Of a stretch of 64,000 nucleotides of DNA, positions 51,017 to 60,503 are shown piece by piece (position 1 is the first letter of the stretch; each line of letters starts with the position of its first letter). Both the position numbers and the translations under genes were made by a program. The notes beneath the pieces are model-generated. The model was not told where the DNA came from. It saw only the letters and a program-made list of their open reading frames with translations, and did not search any database. Origin of the DNA: an uncultured Lachnospiraceae bacterium (lineage in GTDB: Bacteria; Bacillota; Clostridia; Lachnospirales; Lachnospiraceae); the NCBI GenBank assembly GCA_910588565.1, contig CAJUPF010000002.1, positions 1 to 64,000 of the forward strand. Direction: 5' to 3'.

Positions 51017-53722
51017 ATGTTCAAAAAATGGCTGGAACTAATCTTTGACCATAGGATCAGCCTGAGAGAGCGTATGTTCCGTATTGTTGCAGGCATATGT
51101 ATGGTCGCATTGATGTTTATCCTGCCTATGGGCAGAAATCTTGTAAATTTGCTGATTTTAGCAGTAAGCCTTATTTGTATACCTGTTATAGTAAAAGTCA
51201 GTATCGAGAAAAAATGTATCAATACAGGAGCTACGTCAATCGCAGTGCTGCTTCTTGTTCTTTTTCCGTTGAGTTTTTTTTCAGCGGGCGGGTTTTACAG
51301 CGGAATGCCCGAATGGTTTGTTCTCTGCTTTATTTATATCAGCATTACGTTAGAGGGAAGGAGGAAGGCTGCGTTCTTTCTGCTCTGCACAGCAGAGACG
51401 CTGCTTTGCTATTATACTGCTTTTTATTTTCCGCAATTAATGGCGCAGAACACACAAAGACATTCTTTTTTTGATTCTGCGGCTTCCGTCATTATGGTCG
51501 GAGCGCTGACAAGTGTGCTGTTGTTGTTTTTAAACAGGCTCTATGAAGAAGAAAACGAACTCTCCAAACAACAGAAAAAAGAAATTGAAGAATTGAATAA
51601 AGCGGAAAATCACTTTTTTTCCAGTATGAGCCATGAAATCCGCACCCCCATAAACACTATTATCGGATTAAATGAAATTATTTTAAGAGGGGATATTTCG
51701 GACGAGGTCGCTGAAAACGCAAGAAATATTCAGGGCGCCAGTAAAATGCTGCTTACGCTGATTAATGATATCCTGGATCTTTCCAAAATAAAATCCGGAA
51801 AAATGGATATTGTAAACGTTTCCTATGAAACGGGAAAGCTTTTTTCAGAAATTGTCAATATGATTTGGATTAAAGCAAAAGAAAAGGGACTGGAATTCCG
51901 GCTGCATGTGGATTCTTCCATTCCAAGTATGCTCTGCGGCGATGAGGTGCGCATTAAGCAGGTTTTAATTAACTTATTGAACAATGCCGTAAAATATACT
52001 AGCGAAGGGTTCATTACGCTTTCTGTCCGTTGCGAACCGCTGGCGCTAAACAGGGTGCGCGTCTGGTATTCTGTTGAAGACACCGGGCTTGGGGTAAAAA
52101 AAGAAAACATACCTTATATTTTTAACGCGTTTAAGCGGGTGGACGAGGAAAAAAACCGCCACATCGAAGGTACCGGGCTTGGCCTTAGCATTGTCCATCA
52201 GCTTGTTGAGCTGATGGGCGGTGAAATCAGCGTCAACAGCGTTTATACCAAGGGTTCTACCTTTATCGTCATGCTGGAGCAGGATGTTGTAGATGATGCA
52301 GAACTGGGCGAATTTACATTGTCTTCCCGTATCAAGAGCCATGACGAACAATATAAGCAGAGCTTTGAAGCTCCGGAAGCGCATATCCTTGTAGTAGACG
52401 ACAACGAGATGAATCTGATGGTAGTTCGTAAGCTTCTTTCAGAGACAAAGATTCAAATCGATACCGCGTCAAGCGGGGAGCAATGCCTGAAATTGACACA
52501 AACTCAGTATTATGACGGCATTTTAATGGATCATCTGATGCCGGAAATGGATGGCATTGAGTGCCTCCACGCGCTGCGCGCACAGCCAGGAGGACTGTGC
52601 CAGAATACGCCTGTGATTGCACTGACTGCTAACGCAGGAAGCGACAATCAGCTGCTTTACCGAAAAGAAGGGTTCAGCGGCTATCTGGCGAAGCCGGTCA
52701 GCGGCGTTTTACTGGAAGCGGCCGTATTGAGCATTTTGCCAAAAGAACTGGTAGAGCTAAATGAAGAAGCGAATCAGTCTGAAATTGGAAAAGACGTCCT
52801 AATCTTTGAGCAGTCCCAAAGACGTTCTCTTATTGTGACGACAGACAGCGTATGCGATCTGCCAGAATCTTTGATAAAAGAGTTTGGCATTTCCGTATGT
52901 TCGTATTATGTCTGTACAGAAGAAGGCCGCTTTCTGGATGAAGTTGAGCTTGGCGCAGATGAACTTCTGGAGCATATATCCATCGGAAAAATGGGAATTT
53001 CCCAGGCTCCCACAATGAAGGATTATGAAAGATTTTTTGCGGAAAAACTAACGGAAGCCCAGAATATCATACATATTACGATGGCAAAACATGTCAGCCA
53101 GGGATATCATAATGCACAGGAAGCTGCAAAATCCTTTGATAATGTTACAGTGCTGGATTCCGGGCATTTATCCAGCAGCATGGGGCTGGTAGTGCTGCAT
53201 GCCGCTTCTATGGCGGAAAAACATGTTCCAAAAACAGAAATTATAAAAGCTGTCCAAAGATTGAGAAATTCGATTTCTTCCGCTTTTATTATTGACAGTA
53301 CCCATATGATGTGCCAGGCAGGAAGAATACCAAAACGAATTCAGATCCTTTGCGATACGCTTTTGCTGCATCCAATCATTGTATTACGGAAGAGCAGGAT
53401 AACCGTCAAAAGTATGGAAATGGGCAGTTTCATGCATGTTGCAAAACGTTATGTCCGTAAAATTTTTGCAGATCCAAGGACTATTGACCGGCGGATTCTG
53501 TTTATCACCTATGCTGGCATAAACGAAGAACAGATTCAGTATCTTCAGGATCTTGTACGCCAATACTGCCCTTTTGAACGGGTTTATTTACAAAAAGCTT
53601 CTTCAGCAATTGCCAGTAATTGTGGCCCTGGTTCGTTTGGCCTTTTATTTATGAAAAAGAACGACGTAATCATTACCTTTTCCGAAGCATCCAAAGAGGA
53701 GGCCATGAAAAACAATACCTGA
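51017..53722 (+). CDS. Hybrid histidine kinase fused to a C-terminal DegV (fatty-acid-binding) domain
   Basis: 901 residues. About five TM helices (15-175), short coiled linker, HisKA (SMSHEIRTPINTIIG, about residue 200), HATPase (about 300-435, N box LLNNAVKYTSEG, G box GTGLGLSIV), receiver (about 455-575, VVDDNEMN, GILMDHLMPEMDG), then a whole DegV/EDD domain (about 602-895). The DegV signatures are TTDSVCDLP at its start, the SQAPTM lipid-contact loop and VLDSGHLSSSMG. DegV/FakB proteins hold a fatty acid (known), so the output or input module may be a lipid sensor. GAGAGGAGG precedes ATG at 51017. The upstream gap carries only a perfect 14-bp palindrome GCATAACGTTATGC (50940-50953). Confidence 0.88.
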   Translation: MFKKWLELIFDHRISLRERMFRIVAGICMVALMFILPMGRNLVNLLILAVSLICIPVIVKVSIEKKCINTGATSIAVLLLVLFPLSFFSAGGFYSGMPEWFVLCFIYISITLEGRRKAAFFLLCTAETLLCYYTAFYFPQLMAQNTQRHSFFDSAASVIMVGALTSVLLLFLNRLYEEENELSKQQKKEIEELNKAENHFFSSMSHEIRTPINTIIGLNEIILRGDISDEVAENARNIQGASKMLLTLINDILDLSKIKSGKMDIVNVSYETGKLFSEIVNMIWIKAKEKGLEFRLHVDSSIPSMLCGDEVRIKQVLINLLNNAVKYTSEGFITLSVRCEPLALNRVRVWYSVEDTGLGVKKENIPYIFNAFKRVDEEKNRHIEGTGLGLSIVHQLVELMGGEISVNSVYTKGSTFIVMLEQDVVDDAELGEFTLSSRIKSHDEQYKQSFEAPEAHILVVDDNEMNLMVVRKLLSETKIQIDTASSGEQCLKLTQTQYYDGILMDHLMPEMDGIECLHALRAQPGGLCQNTPVIALTANAGSDNQLLYRKEGFSGYLAKPVSGVLLEAAVLSILPKELVELNEEANQSEIGKDVLIFEQSQRRSLIVTTDSVCDLPESLIKEFGISVCSYYVCTEEGRFLDEVELGADELLEHISIGKMGISQAPTMKDYERFFAEKLTEAQNIIHITMAKHVSQGYHNAQEAAKSFDNVTVLDSGHLSSSMGLVVLHAASMAEKHVPKTEIIKAVQRLRNSISSAFIIDSTHMMCQAGRIPKRIQILCDTLLLHPIIVLRKSRITVKSMEMGSFMHVAKRYVRKIFADPRTIDRRILFITYAGINEEQIQYLQDLVRQYCPFERVYLQKASSAIASNCGPGSFGLLFMKKNDVIITFSEASKEEAMKNNT

Positions 53723-53766
53723 AATCTGTCCGTATACGAATCCTCCTCTCTGTCCTCTATACCCAA

Positions 53767-53807
53767 AACAGTATAACCTGGCGCACATTTACGCCGGCTA
53801 TACTGTT
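53767..53807 (-). terminator. Hairpin between the converging DegV-kinase and protease genes
   Basis: AACAGTATA (53767-53775) is the inverse of 53799-53807, with GGCG/CGCC inside and an 8-nt loop. On the minus strand a short TTTTGG follows, which fits a weak terminator for the protease gene ending at 53879. Confidence 0.5.
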
Positions 53808-53878
53808 CCTGGCTCTGTTCCACTGCTGCGCGCCCCAGACCATCTGTTGTCCAATACTAACAATTCATTTTTTCAGAA

Positions 53879-55708
53879 TCATTCAGACAAACTATCCCGT
53901 AAGCAGAGAACCCCCCAGCCCAGCTGCGGATTTGGATACTCCCTGACCGCCTGAAGCTGCCGCGCCCCTCTGATCAGATACGCTTTTAACTTCTCGCCAT
54001 ATAAAAACTCATCTCTCCCTCTCACAATCCCCCATTCCATCATAAGCGCCGCGCTCCCGGTCACAAACGGCGTTGCCATTGACGTCCCGCTTCTTGCGGT
54101 ATAGCCTCCCCCCGGCGCCGCCGATACAATATCCACCCCTGGCGCCGCCAGATCCGGCTTCACCTGATTGGTCCACGCCGTGTAGCCTCTCCCGGAAAAA
54201 GCTGCTGTACTGTCGGTATTGGAATCATATGCCGCCACACTGATTACCTTCTGTGAAGTCGATGGAATTGTCAAAGTCCGTATTTCCGAGGGATATAAAA
54301 ATCCGGTTCCCGCATTCATCACGCCGCCCGACGGAAGCCACATATCATATACTCCATCCACAATATTCCCTGCTGTCAGCCGGATTTTCCACACGCCAGA
54401 GGGAATATACTGCATTTTGGGGATAAAATCAATATATATTTCCTGATACATGCTGTAAGGAACCGGCTCTCCATAAAAAATCAAAAGCTCCACTGCTTCA
54501 AACTGCACCCGCAAAGTCCCCTGCCCGATTAACTGCCCGCTGGTTCTTCCATCCGGCAGCAGCACTTCCACCCGCAGCTCATCCTGATACCGCTTCCAAA
54601 TCTGCAGGTTCAGCCTGCTCTCATAACTGCTGACCCCAAGCTCCACATCCCAAACTTCCCCGCTTCCTATCCGGTTTTCGTAATGCGCGGTGCCCGCGCC
54701 ATCATTTCCTGTTCCTGCCACAATGCTGCATCTGTGCCGATCCGCCATATCATTTAAAAATGACTCCACCAGACTTGTTCCGCTGTGAGAGCCGTAGTTG
54801 TTGCCAAAACTCAGATTAATTGCTACCGGCTGGTTCCGCTCTTCTGCTGTCCTGACACAAAAATCCACCGCCTTCATCAGTTCTGTCGTTTTAGGAAAAG
54901 TATTTTCCCCCGGCGCCCCCAGTTTAACAATCAGTAAACTGGCCTCATATGCGACGCCTCTGTATCTTCCCACAGACGCCCTGCCGTTTCCCGCTGCAAT
55001 TCCTGCCACATGCGTCCCATGGCCGGATGTATCACGGCTGGGCACAATTTGCCGCCGAAGCGCCAAGTCCTGTTCAGCCAGCGCCAGATTTAATACTTCT
55101 TCTGTAAATAATACGCCGTCCGCATATCCTTCTGGCGGACGGTAGGTAATCTGCACCGCTTCTTCTGTTCTTCTTTCATTTAAAGTTTCCGCATTGAGAG
55201 TCTGATCCCACAGCGCAGCAATCCGGGTAGTGCCGTCCGCATTACAAAAATCCGGGTGCGCATAATCAATTCCGCTGTCAATTACCGCTACCAGGCAATC
55301 TTTTCCGGTAAGTGTGATAGCCTCTGCCATAGCTGCAGAGCCGCCAGACTGCAGCGATGTAATACAGGAGGCTCTTTTTGCCGAATCCGCCGCAAAAAAG
55401 AGCCTCTTTGGCTTTTCCATATAAATAATCCCGTCCAATTCCGCCACTGTGTCCACGAAAGACTCCGGCAGGATCAGAACAGCATACGAATTGCTCAGCC
55501 TTGTAACAGCAGAGCGCCGCGTCTCAAATCCAAATGACGCCAAAAGCGCGTCCACCTGTTCCAATCCATCCCGCACGAACCGTACAATCACTTCCCAGGT
55601 TCGTTCCTCCGATGAATACCCAGTTCCCAGATTCAGAGATTTCTCCCGCTCTTCTGATGTGGCATCCAGTGCAAGATTCAAGAGATTTTCAATTTTTGCA
55701 TTACTCAT
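53879..55708 (-). CDS. Subtilisin-like serine protease, CspB-type (S8)
   Basis: 609 residues. Prodomain (about 1-105), then the S8 catalytic fold with Asp in VIDSGID (about 145), His in SGHGTHVAGI (about 228), and Ser in SGTSMATP (about 550). All three are present, so the enzyme looks active. A beta-rich insert (about 340-470) sits between His and Ser, as in the jelly-roll of clostridial CspB. No signal peptide. CspB processes a spore cortex lytic enzyme in clostridia; other members in gut Firmicutes have unknown substrates. The ribosome site is weak (GGGA). It follows the chemosensory operon on the same strand but beyond its terminator, so it is likely separately transcribed. Confidence 0.88.
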   Translation of the reverse strand: MSNAKIENLLNLALDATSEEREKSLNLGTGYSSEERTWEVIVRFVRDGLEQVDALLASFGFETRRSAVTRLSNSYAVLILPESFVDTVAELDGIIYMEKPKRLFFAADSAKRASCITSLQSGGSAAMAEAITLTGKDCLVAVIDSGIDYAHPDFCNADGTTRIAALWDQTLNAETLNERRTEEAVQITYRPPEGYADGVLFTEEVLNLALAEQDLALRRQIVPSRDTSGHGTHVAGIAAGNGRASVGRYRGVAYEASLLIVKLGAPGENTFPKTTELMKAVDFCVRTAEERNQPVAINLSFGNNYGSHSGTSLVESFLNDMADRHRCSIVAGTGNDGAGTAHYENRIGSGEVWDVELGVSSYESRLNLQIWKRYQDELRVEVLLPDGRTSGQLIGQGTLRVQFEAVELLIFYGEPVPYSMYQEIYIDFIPKMQYIPSGVWKIRLTAGNIVDGVYDMWLPSGGVMNAGTGFLYPSEIRTLTIPSTSQKVISVAAYDSNTDSTAAFSGRGYTAWTNQVKPDLAAPGVDIVSAAPGGGYTARSGTSMATPFVTGSAALMMEWGIVRGRDEFLYGEKLKAYLIRGARQLQAVREYPNPQLGWGVLCLRDSLSE

Positions 55709-55734
55709 AAAAAATTCCCGTTTTTAGAACTATA

Positions 55735-55777
55735 TGAAAAAACATGCCTGAACATTCTCGTTTGGAATGCCCAGGCA
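55735..55777 (-). terminator. Terminator of the chemosensory operon
   Basis: Minus strand TGCCTGGGCATTC, 7-nt loop, GAATGTTCAGGCA (two G-U pairs) followed by a TTTTTT run. Located 75 bp past the stop of the HPt gene. Confidence 0.78.
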
Positions 55778-55851
55778 CGCTAAAATACTGTTATGCTTCA
55801 CACTCATACAATTCTTATAAAAGAATGCTCCCTGATGCGAAATACAATCAT

Positions 55852-56205
55852 TTATCCTATATTTTTTTCAATACAGCTCATAATATCTTCCTGCACCTGC
55901 TGAACGTCTTGCAGAAGCTGCCTTGCTTCTTCCGGCTTTCCTGTTCTCAGCAGCGTTAAAATTTCATTGTAAGACTCATACAGCGGCGTAATAGACATAT
56001 TCCCTGCCGTCCCTTTAATCGCATGGGCCTTTTCAATGACAGGAGTCAAATCTGCGGCATCAAAATCCATGTCAATCGCATTAGCCTTTATTGTTTTGAC
56101 AAATGTACCAAATAACCTGGTATAAAGCTTTTCATTGCCATTTAAACGCTTTAATCCCCCGTCAATATCTACGCCCAAAGTCCGTAATTCATCAAAAAAA
56201 CTCAT
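55852..56205 (-). CDS. Stand-alone HPt phosphotransfer protein
   Basis: 117 residues, four-helix HPt domain with phospho-acceptor His61 in KAHAIKGTAGN. It has no kinase or receiver part, so it must take phosphate from another protein and pass it on. It is the last gene of the chemosensory operon, 12 nt after the MCP gene. That position is unusual for a standard flagellar chemotaxis set and suggests a phosphorelay branch, possibly linking CheA or its receiver to the hybrid kinases across the intergenic gap (inference). ATG at 56205 follows AGAGGTGTATGT. Confidence 0.88.
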   Translation of the reverse strand: MSFFDELRTLGVDIDGGLKRLNGNEKLYTRLFGTFVKTIKANAIDMDFDAADLTPVIEKAHAIKGTAGNMSITPLYESYNEILTLLRTGKPEEARQLLQDVQQVQEDIMSCIEKNIG

Positions 56206-56217
56206 ACATACACCTCT

Positions 56218-57684
56218 TTAATATTTTCCGAAATCATCCTCTAAAGAAATCACCGGATCGCCCATGCTGTCTACAGAAGGTGACGGCATATTCTTGCGGG
56301 AACCTCCGGCGCTTCCATTCCCCAAATTGTAAATAGAGAGCATATCCCGCATTCTGGATGCCTGATTGGATAATTCTTCGCTGGCTGCCGCACATTCCTG
56401 GCTGGTAGCTGAATTGGTCTGGACTACCTGAGATACCTGTGTGATTGCCTGCTCAATCTGGGATACTGCTGTTGCCTGGTAGTTAGAAGATTCTGCAATG
56501 CCATTGATAATAACTTCACTTTCCTGAACAACATTGGTAATTGCCTCTAATGCTTTTGCCGTACTGTCCGCAATATTGGAACCCTGTGTTACTTTGTTGA
56601 TAGAATCTTCGATCAATGCCGCTGTCTCTTTTGCTGCAGATGCGCTCTTTGCTGCAAGGCTTCTGACTTCTTCTGCAACTACGGCAAATCCCTTGCCTGC
56701 TTCACCAGCCCTTGCTGCCTCAACAGCTGCATTCAATGCAAGAATGTTGGTCTGGAACGCAATATCGTCAATTACTTTAATAATCTTGGAAATGCTCTCA
56801 GAAGACTGATTGATATCATGCATAGCAGTAACCATATCTTCCATCTGCTTGTTGCCGCGTTTTACATCTTCAATTGCCTGGATAACCAGAGTTGCCGCTT
56901 CATTTGCCTGTTCTGCGTTCTCTTTTGTCTTCTCTGCGATCTCATCAATCGATGCCGTAATCTCTTCAATAGCGCTTGCCTGTTCCGTTGAACCCTGTGC
57001 CAGCGCCTGGCTTGCACTTGCTACCTGTGTGGAACTGATTGTAACCTGCGTTCCCGCATCGCTGATATTAGAAAGAGCGTTTAAATTATCATCAACCAGT
57101 TTCTTTAAGGAATTGCCAAGCACGTCCCTGGGTGACTTTGGTGTAACTGTAATTGTCAGATTTCCGTTGGATACTTCTTCCGCAATCTCGGACTGGTATT
57201 TCACATTGTTGATTACTGCCGTATATTCATCGATCAGCTCACCAAATTCATCATTATGGAATTTAACCATCTCGATATCAACATGCCCCATAGCAATTTC
57301 TTTTGCCGCCCTTGACAATTCGCTCACAGACTGCGCAATCAATTTGATCAGCATTGTCGCAATCACAAGCGTAATAATGACAGATACCAGCAGAAGGCCG
57401 ATGCTGACTCCACTGGATAGCGACATCGTTTTAGATAAATTATCCATTCTGCTCGATGAAGAATCGTTTAAGAGATCCATAATCACTGCTCTTTCTTCAG
57501 CTGAAACATTAGGATCCTCTTCCAAGGTCTGCTCCGTTTTTTCTGACGCTTCCTCATTCAGCCGTTTTAGTGTATCCACAGCATTATTATTAATCGAAAC
57601 TGCAAGAAGCACGTTCACGATTGTAAGAACTATTGGAATAAAAAAACCAATAATCAATTTAGTTTTTATCTTCATGTTATTCAT
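56218..57684 (-). CDS. Methyl-accepting chemotaxis protein with small external domain
   Basis: 488 residues. TM1 (about 8-30), a short extracellular helical loop of only about 55 residues, TM2 (about 87-115), HAMP and a second HAMP-like unit (about 115-215, DEFGELIDEY and NGNLTITVTPKSPRD), then the signalling coiled coil with the hairpin tip FQTNILALNAAVEAARAGE. The methylation regions are Gln/Glu/Ala-rich as usual. No CheR-tether pentapeptide at the end (EDDFGKY). The tiny outer domain argues for sensing within the membrane or through a partner rather than a classical ligand pocket. Two ATGs are possible; the one at 57684 has GAGG 8 nt upstream. Operon member after cheW. Confidence 0.92.
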   Translation of the reverse strand: MNNMKIKTKLIIGFFIPIVLTIVNVLLAVSINNNAVDTLKRLNEEASEKTEQTLEEDPNVSAEERAVIMDLLNDSSSSRMDNLSKTMSLSSGVSIGLLLVSVIITLVIATMLIKLIAQSVSELSRAAKEIAMGHVDIEMVKFHNDEFGELIDEYTAVINNVKYQSEIAEEVSNGNLTITVTPKSPRDVLGNSLKKLVDDNLNALSNISDAGTQVTISSTQVASASQALAQGSTEQASAIEEITASIDEIAEKTKENAEQANEAATLVIQAIEDVKRGNKQMEDMVTAMHDINQSSESISKIIKVIDDIAFQTNILALNAAVEAARAGEAGKGFAVVAEEVRSLAAKSASAAKETAALIEDSINKVTQGSNIADSTAKALEAITNVVQESEVIINGIAESSNYQATAVSQIEQAITQVSQVVQTNSATSQECAAASEELSNQASRMRDMLSIYNLGNGSAGGSRKNMPSPSVDSMGDPVISLEDDFGKY

Positions 57685-57696
57685 CTCTCATACCTC

Positions 57697-58245
57697 TCAA
57701 TCTTTCATTGCAATCATAGTATTGTTTGCCTGTTCCATCGATGACATTTCTTCATCATTAAGTAATTTATCAGGATCTAACAGCAGCTTCACAGAATTTC
57801 CAACTCTTGCGATACCATATACAAATTTATTGTCCACTCTGTCTGCATGTCCCCGCTTTGGAGGAGGCAGTATATTCGATTCCTTGATTTCAATTACCTC
57901 AGCAATCTGCTCTACAATCAGGCCGACCGTCATATTGTTTACAATTACTACAATGATACAGGTCCTGTCGTCATATTCGAGCGGTTCCTGGTTAAAACGC
58001 AACCGGACATCAATAACAGGAATAATCTTTCCCCTTAAATTGATCAGCCCCTTAATGTATGCTTCCGTTCTTGGGATCGCCGTAATCGGCGGTATCTGTA
58101 TAATCTCATTGACATACTGGATTTTCAGCCCAAAAAACTCATTTCCGGATTTGAAAGTCATGTACTTACATTTTGGGGAGCTGTCCTCATTGGCAGCGGT
58201 CAGGGCATCTTCTGCCTGTTTTTTCAACTCGCTTAACTCATCCAT
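57697..58245 (-). CDS. cheW: CheW-like adaptor protein
   Basis: 182 residues: about 25 leading residues, then a full CheW SH3-like domain (YMTFKSGNEFFGLKIQYV, INLRGKIIPVIDVRLRF, VGLIVEQIAEVIEI) and a tail ending NNTMIAMKD. It links the MCP to CheA. ATG at 58245. It lies 27 nt after cheA and 12 nt before the MCP gene. The single CheW fits one receptor array. Confidence 0.93.
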   Translation of the reverse strand: MDELSELKKQAEDALTAANEDSSPKCKYMTFKSGNEFFGLKIQYVNEIIQIPPITAIPRTEAYIKGLINLRGKIIPVIDVRLRFNQEPLEYDDRTCIIVVIVNNMTVGLIVEQIAEVIEIKESNILPPPKRGHADRVDNKFVYGIARVGNSVKLLLDPDKLLNDEEMSSMEQANNTMIAMKD

Positions 58246-58272
58246 ATGGATACACCGTTCCTTTCTATAGAT

Positions 58273-60435
58273 TTACATTAGCCCGGCAGGATCCAATATC
58301 AAAGCAATACTGCCGTCGCCAAGCTGTGTACAACCAGACAGGCCTTTGACCTTCTTGATATAAGAAGGAATTGGTTTTACAACAATCTCCTGTTCACCAA
58401 TCAGCTTATCAACAAAAAGGCAGATTTCCCGATCTTCCATCTTGACAATCAGCATCATTCCGTCTTCCACAGAATGCTGGTAACTATCCCTCTCCATACC
58501 ATACCAGTCGCCAAGTCTCAATACCGGGAAGCATTCGCCCCGAATCATAATATATTCCTCGCCGTTTGGTTCATGAATCATCATATCTTCTTTCACCCGG
58601 ACAAACTCTTTGATAACGCCTGTTTCCAGTACGAAAGAAGCATGGCCTGTTTCCATAACGATTCCGTCGATAATAGCAAGAGTCAGCGGAATCTTTAAAC
58701 TCATCGTGCTGCCTTCCCCCGCAGTGCTGTCAATATCAAGCACGCCTCCAACGGCCTGAAGATTCTGAACGACAACGTCCATTCCAACGCCTCGTCCTGA
58801 ATACTCCGTTACTTTTTCATTCGTAGAAAACCCTGGCTGGGTAATAAACTGGAACACCTCTTTATCCGTATAGGCGGATTCCGGCCTGCTGTCATCCAGC
58901 AATCCCTGTTTTCTGGCCTTGGCAAGTATCTTTTCCCTGTCAAGCCCCTTTCCGTTATCCTCTACGCTGATCCAGACCTTCCCTGCTTCTGTCTTGGCCG
59001 ATAAGGTAACCCGGCCTTTCTCTGTCTTGCCGCATTCCTTTCGCTCCTCATTTGTCTCAATACCGTGATCTACGGCATTTCTGACCATATGCATCAGAGG
59101 ATCGGAAATATGCTCAATAATATTCTTATCTACTTCCGTAAGCTCTCCAACCATTTCAAACTCGATATCTTTTCCGAGTTTTCTGGAAACGTCGAATACA
59201 ATACGGTTCATTTTCTGGAATGTATTCGTTAGAGGAACCATCCTCATAGACATAATTACATTCTGCAAATCGGTAGAAATTTTGGACATCTGGGCTGCAG
59301 CTTTCGTAAAGTTACTCAAATTCAGCCCAGGCACTTTCAAATCCGGATTCTGCAATACTACGGATTCTGAAATCACCAGCTCCCCGATTAAATCCATCAG
59401 CTGATCCATCTTACTGACATTGACGCTGATAAACGATGCTTTTTCCGCTTTCGGTTTATCCCTTGCCAGTTTCTTCTGCTTGCCCGGCTCTTTGGACTGG
59501 ATAACAAAATCACCCGGCACCGGGCTGGCCTTCTTAGGCACCTCTGTCACAGCCACGTCTTTCTTACCGGAAGCGTCTGTCTTTGCTTCGATCTCCTCTA
59601 CACTGGATTCCAGATCGATCTGCGTTTCCTTTCCTCCAAAATCAAACCCCTGAAGGAATTCCTCCGCCTTGCATTCAAAGATATCCACCTTCTCAATGTC
59701 GTATCCTTCCCCGATCTGCTTTTTGACTTCTTCCACATCACTCTGCGTCTGTAAAAGAATTCTGAAACCATCTTTCAGAATCGTTTCCGCACTGCTTTCA
59801 TCCGAGATAATATCCTCCGGAGAATACAATAAATCCTCTGCAATCTCTTTTAATGCGTATACGGTTTTGTATGCATGGACATTTACCATTTCCGTATCGG
59901 GAAAAAACGTTATGTAAATCTTAAAAAAACGGCTGGCTTCTGTAGCTGTCGGCGCGATATAAAACTGTTTCGTTTCTTCCTGGACATTGCCGGATGGCAG
60001 TGTTCCTGCCTCTGCACCCTTTCCTCCGCCTTTAATTTTTGTCAGAAATGTGTCAAGGTCTGCTACAATTTCGGAAGAATCACCATCAGCCGGATCACCA
60101 TTGCTTATCTTATCCATTTCATTTGAAATAAAATCCTCTACTGCCAGAACATGCTCTACCAGTTCCATGTGGGGCACATTGTCAGGATGGGATTCTCTTA
60201 AAAAATAGAAGACATCCTCCAGCTTATGTGATACAGCCGTTATATTGTCAAACATCATGATTCCTGATGAACCTTTAATGGTATGCATTGTTCTGAATAT
60301 TTCATTGATGCTGTCTTCATCAAAACATTCCTCATCTTTCTGCTCTAAAACCATTTCCTGAAGCTGCTCTAGCAACTGCTGGTTCTCAAACAGATAAATA
60401 TCAAGCATGCCTTCATTATTAAATTCCTCAGCCAT
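58273..60435 (-). CDS. cheA: Chemosensory histidine kinase CheA
   Basis: 720 residues. P1/HPt with phospho-acceptor His51 (FRTMHTIKGSSG), a P2-like receiver-docking domain (about 155-275), a charged linker, P3 dimerisation (about 345-400), P4 ATPase (N box MVRNAVDHGIE, G1 VEDNGKGLD, G2 SGRGVGMDVV) and P5 CheW-like domain at the end. All parts are intact. AAGGAG precedes the ATG at 60435. Kinase of the pathway formed with the MCP, CheW, the receiver protein 60504-60896, CheB and CheR of the same operon. Confidence 0.95.
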   Translation of the reverse strand: MAEEFNNEGMLDIYLFENQQLLEQLQEMVLEQKDEECFDEDSINEIFRTMHTIKGSSGIMMFDNITAVSHKLEDVFYFLRESHPDNVPHMELVEHVLAVEDFISNEMDKISNGDPADGDSSEIVADLDTFLTKIKGGGKGAEAGTLPSGNVQEETKQFYIAPTATEASRFFKIYITFFPDTEMVNVHAYKTVYALKEIAEDLLYSPEDIISDESSAETILKDGFRILLQTQSDVEEVKKQIGEGYDIEKVDIFECKAEEFLQGFDFGGKETQIDLESSVEEIEAKTDASGKKDVAVTEVPKKASPVPGDFVIQSKEPGKQKKLARDKPKAEKASFISVNVSKMDQLMDLIGELVISESVVLQNPDLKVPGLNLSNFTKAAAQMSKISTDLQNVIMSMRMVPLTNTFQKMNRIVFDVSRKLGKDIEFEMVGELTEVDKNIIEHISDPLMHMVRNAVDHGIETNEERKECGKTEKGRVTLSAKTEAGKVWISVEDNGKGLDREKILAKARKQGLLDDSRPESAYTDKEVFQFITQPGFSTNEKVTEYSGRGVGMDVVVQNLQAVGGVLDIDSTAGEGSTMSLKIPLTLAIIDGIVMETGHASFVLETGVIKEFVRVKEDMMIHEPNGEEYIMIRGECFPVLRLGDWYGMERDSYQHSVEDGMMLIVKMEDREICLFVDKLIGEQEIVVKPIPSYIKKVKGLSGCTQLGDGSIALILDPAGLM

Positions 60436-60503
60436 ATCCTTCTCCTTTCCTGCGTATTCTTTATATTATATGCGTTAAAAAAACGCTATAAACCGTTTGT
60501 CGC

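Noticed and set aside
48049..53722. Interpretation of the plus-strand kinases as part of a mobile element
   Set aside because: No integrase, inverted ends or direct repeats frame them, and codon use appears like the neighbours; only the small palindromic element lies upstream.
56810..58270. 486-codon open frame on the plus strand opposite the MCP and cheW genes
   Set aside because: It is antisense to two well-supported genes, has a Ser/Ile/Thr-biased composition typical of an opposite-strand shadow, and matches no family.
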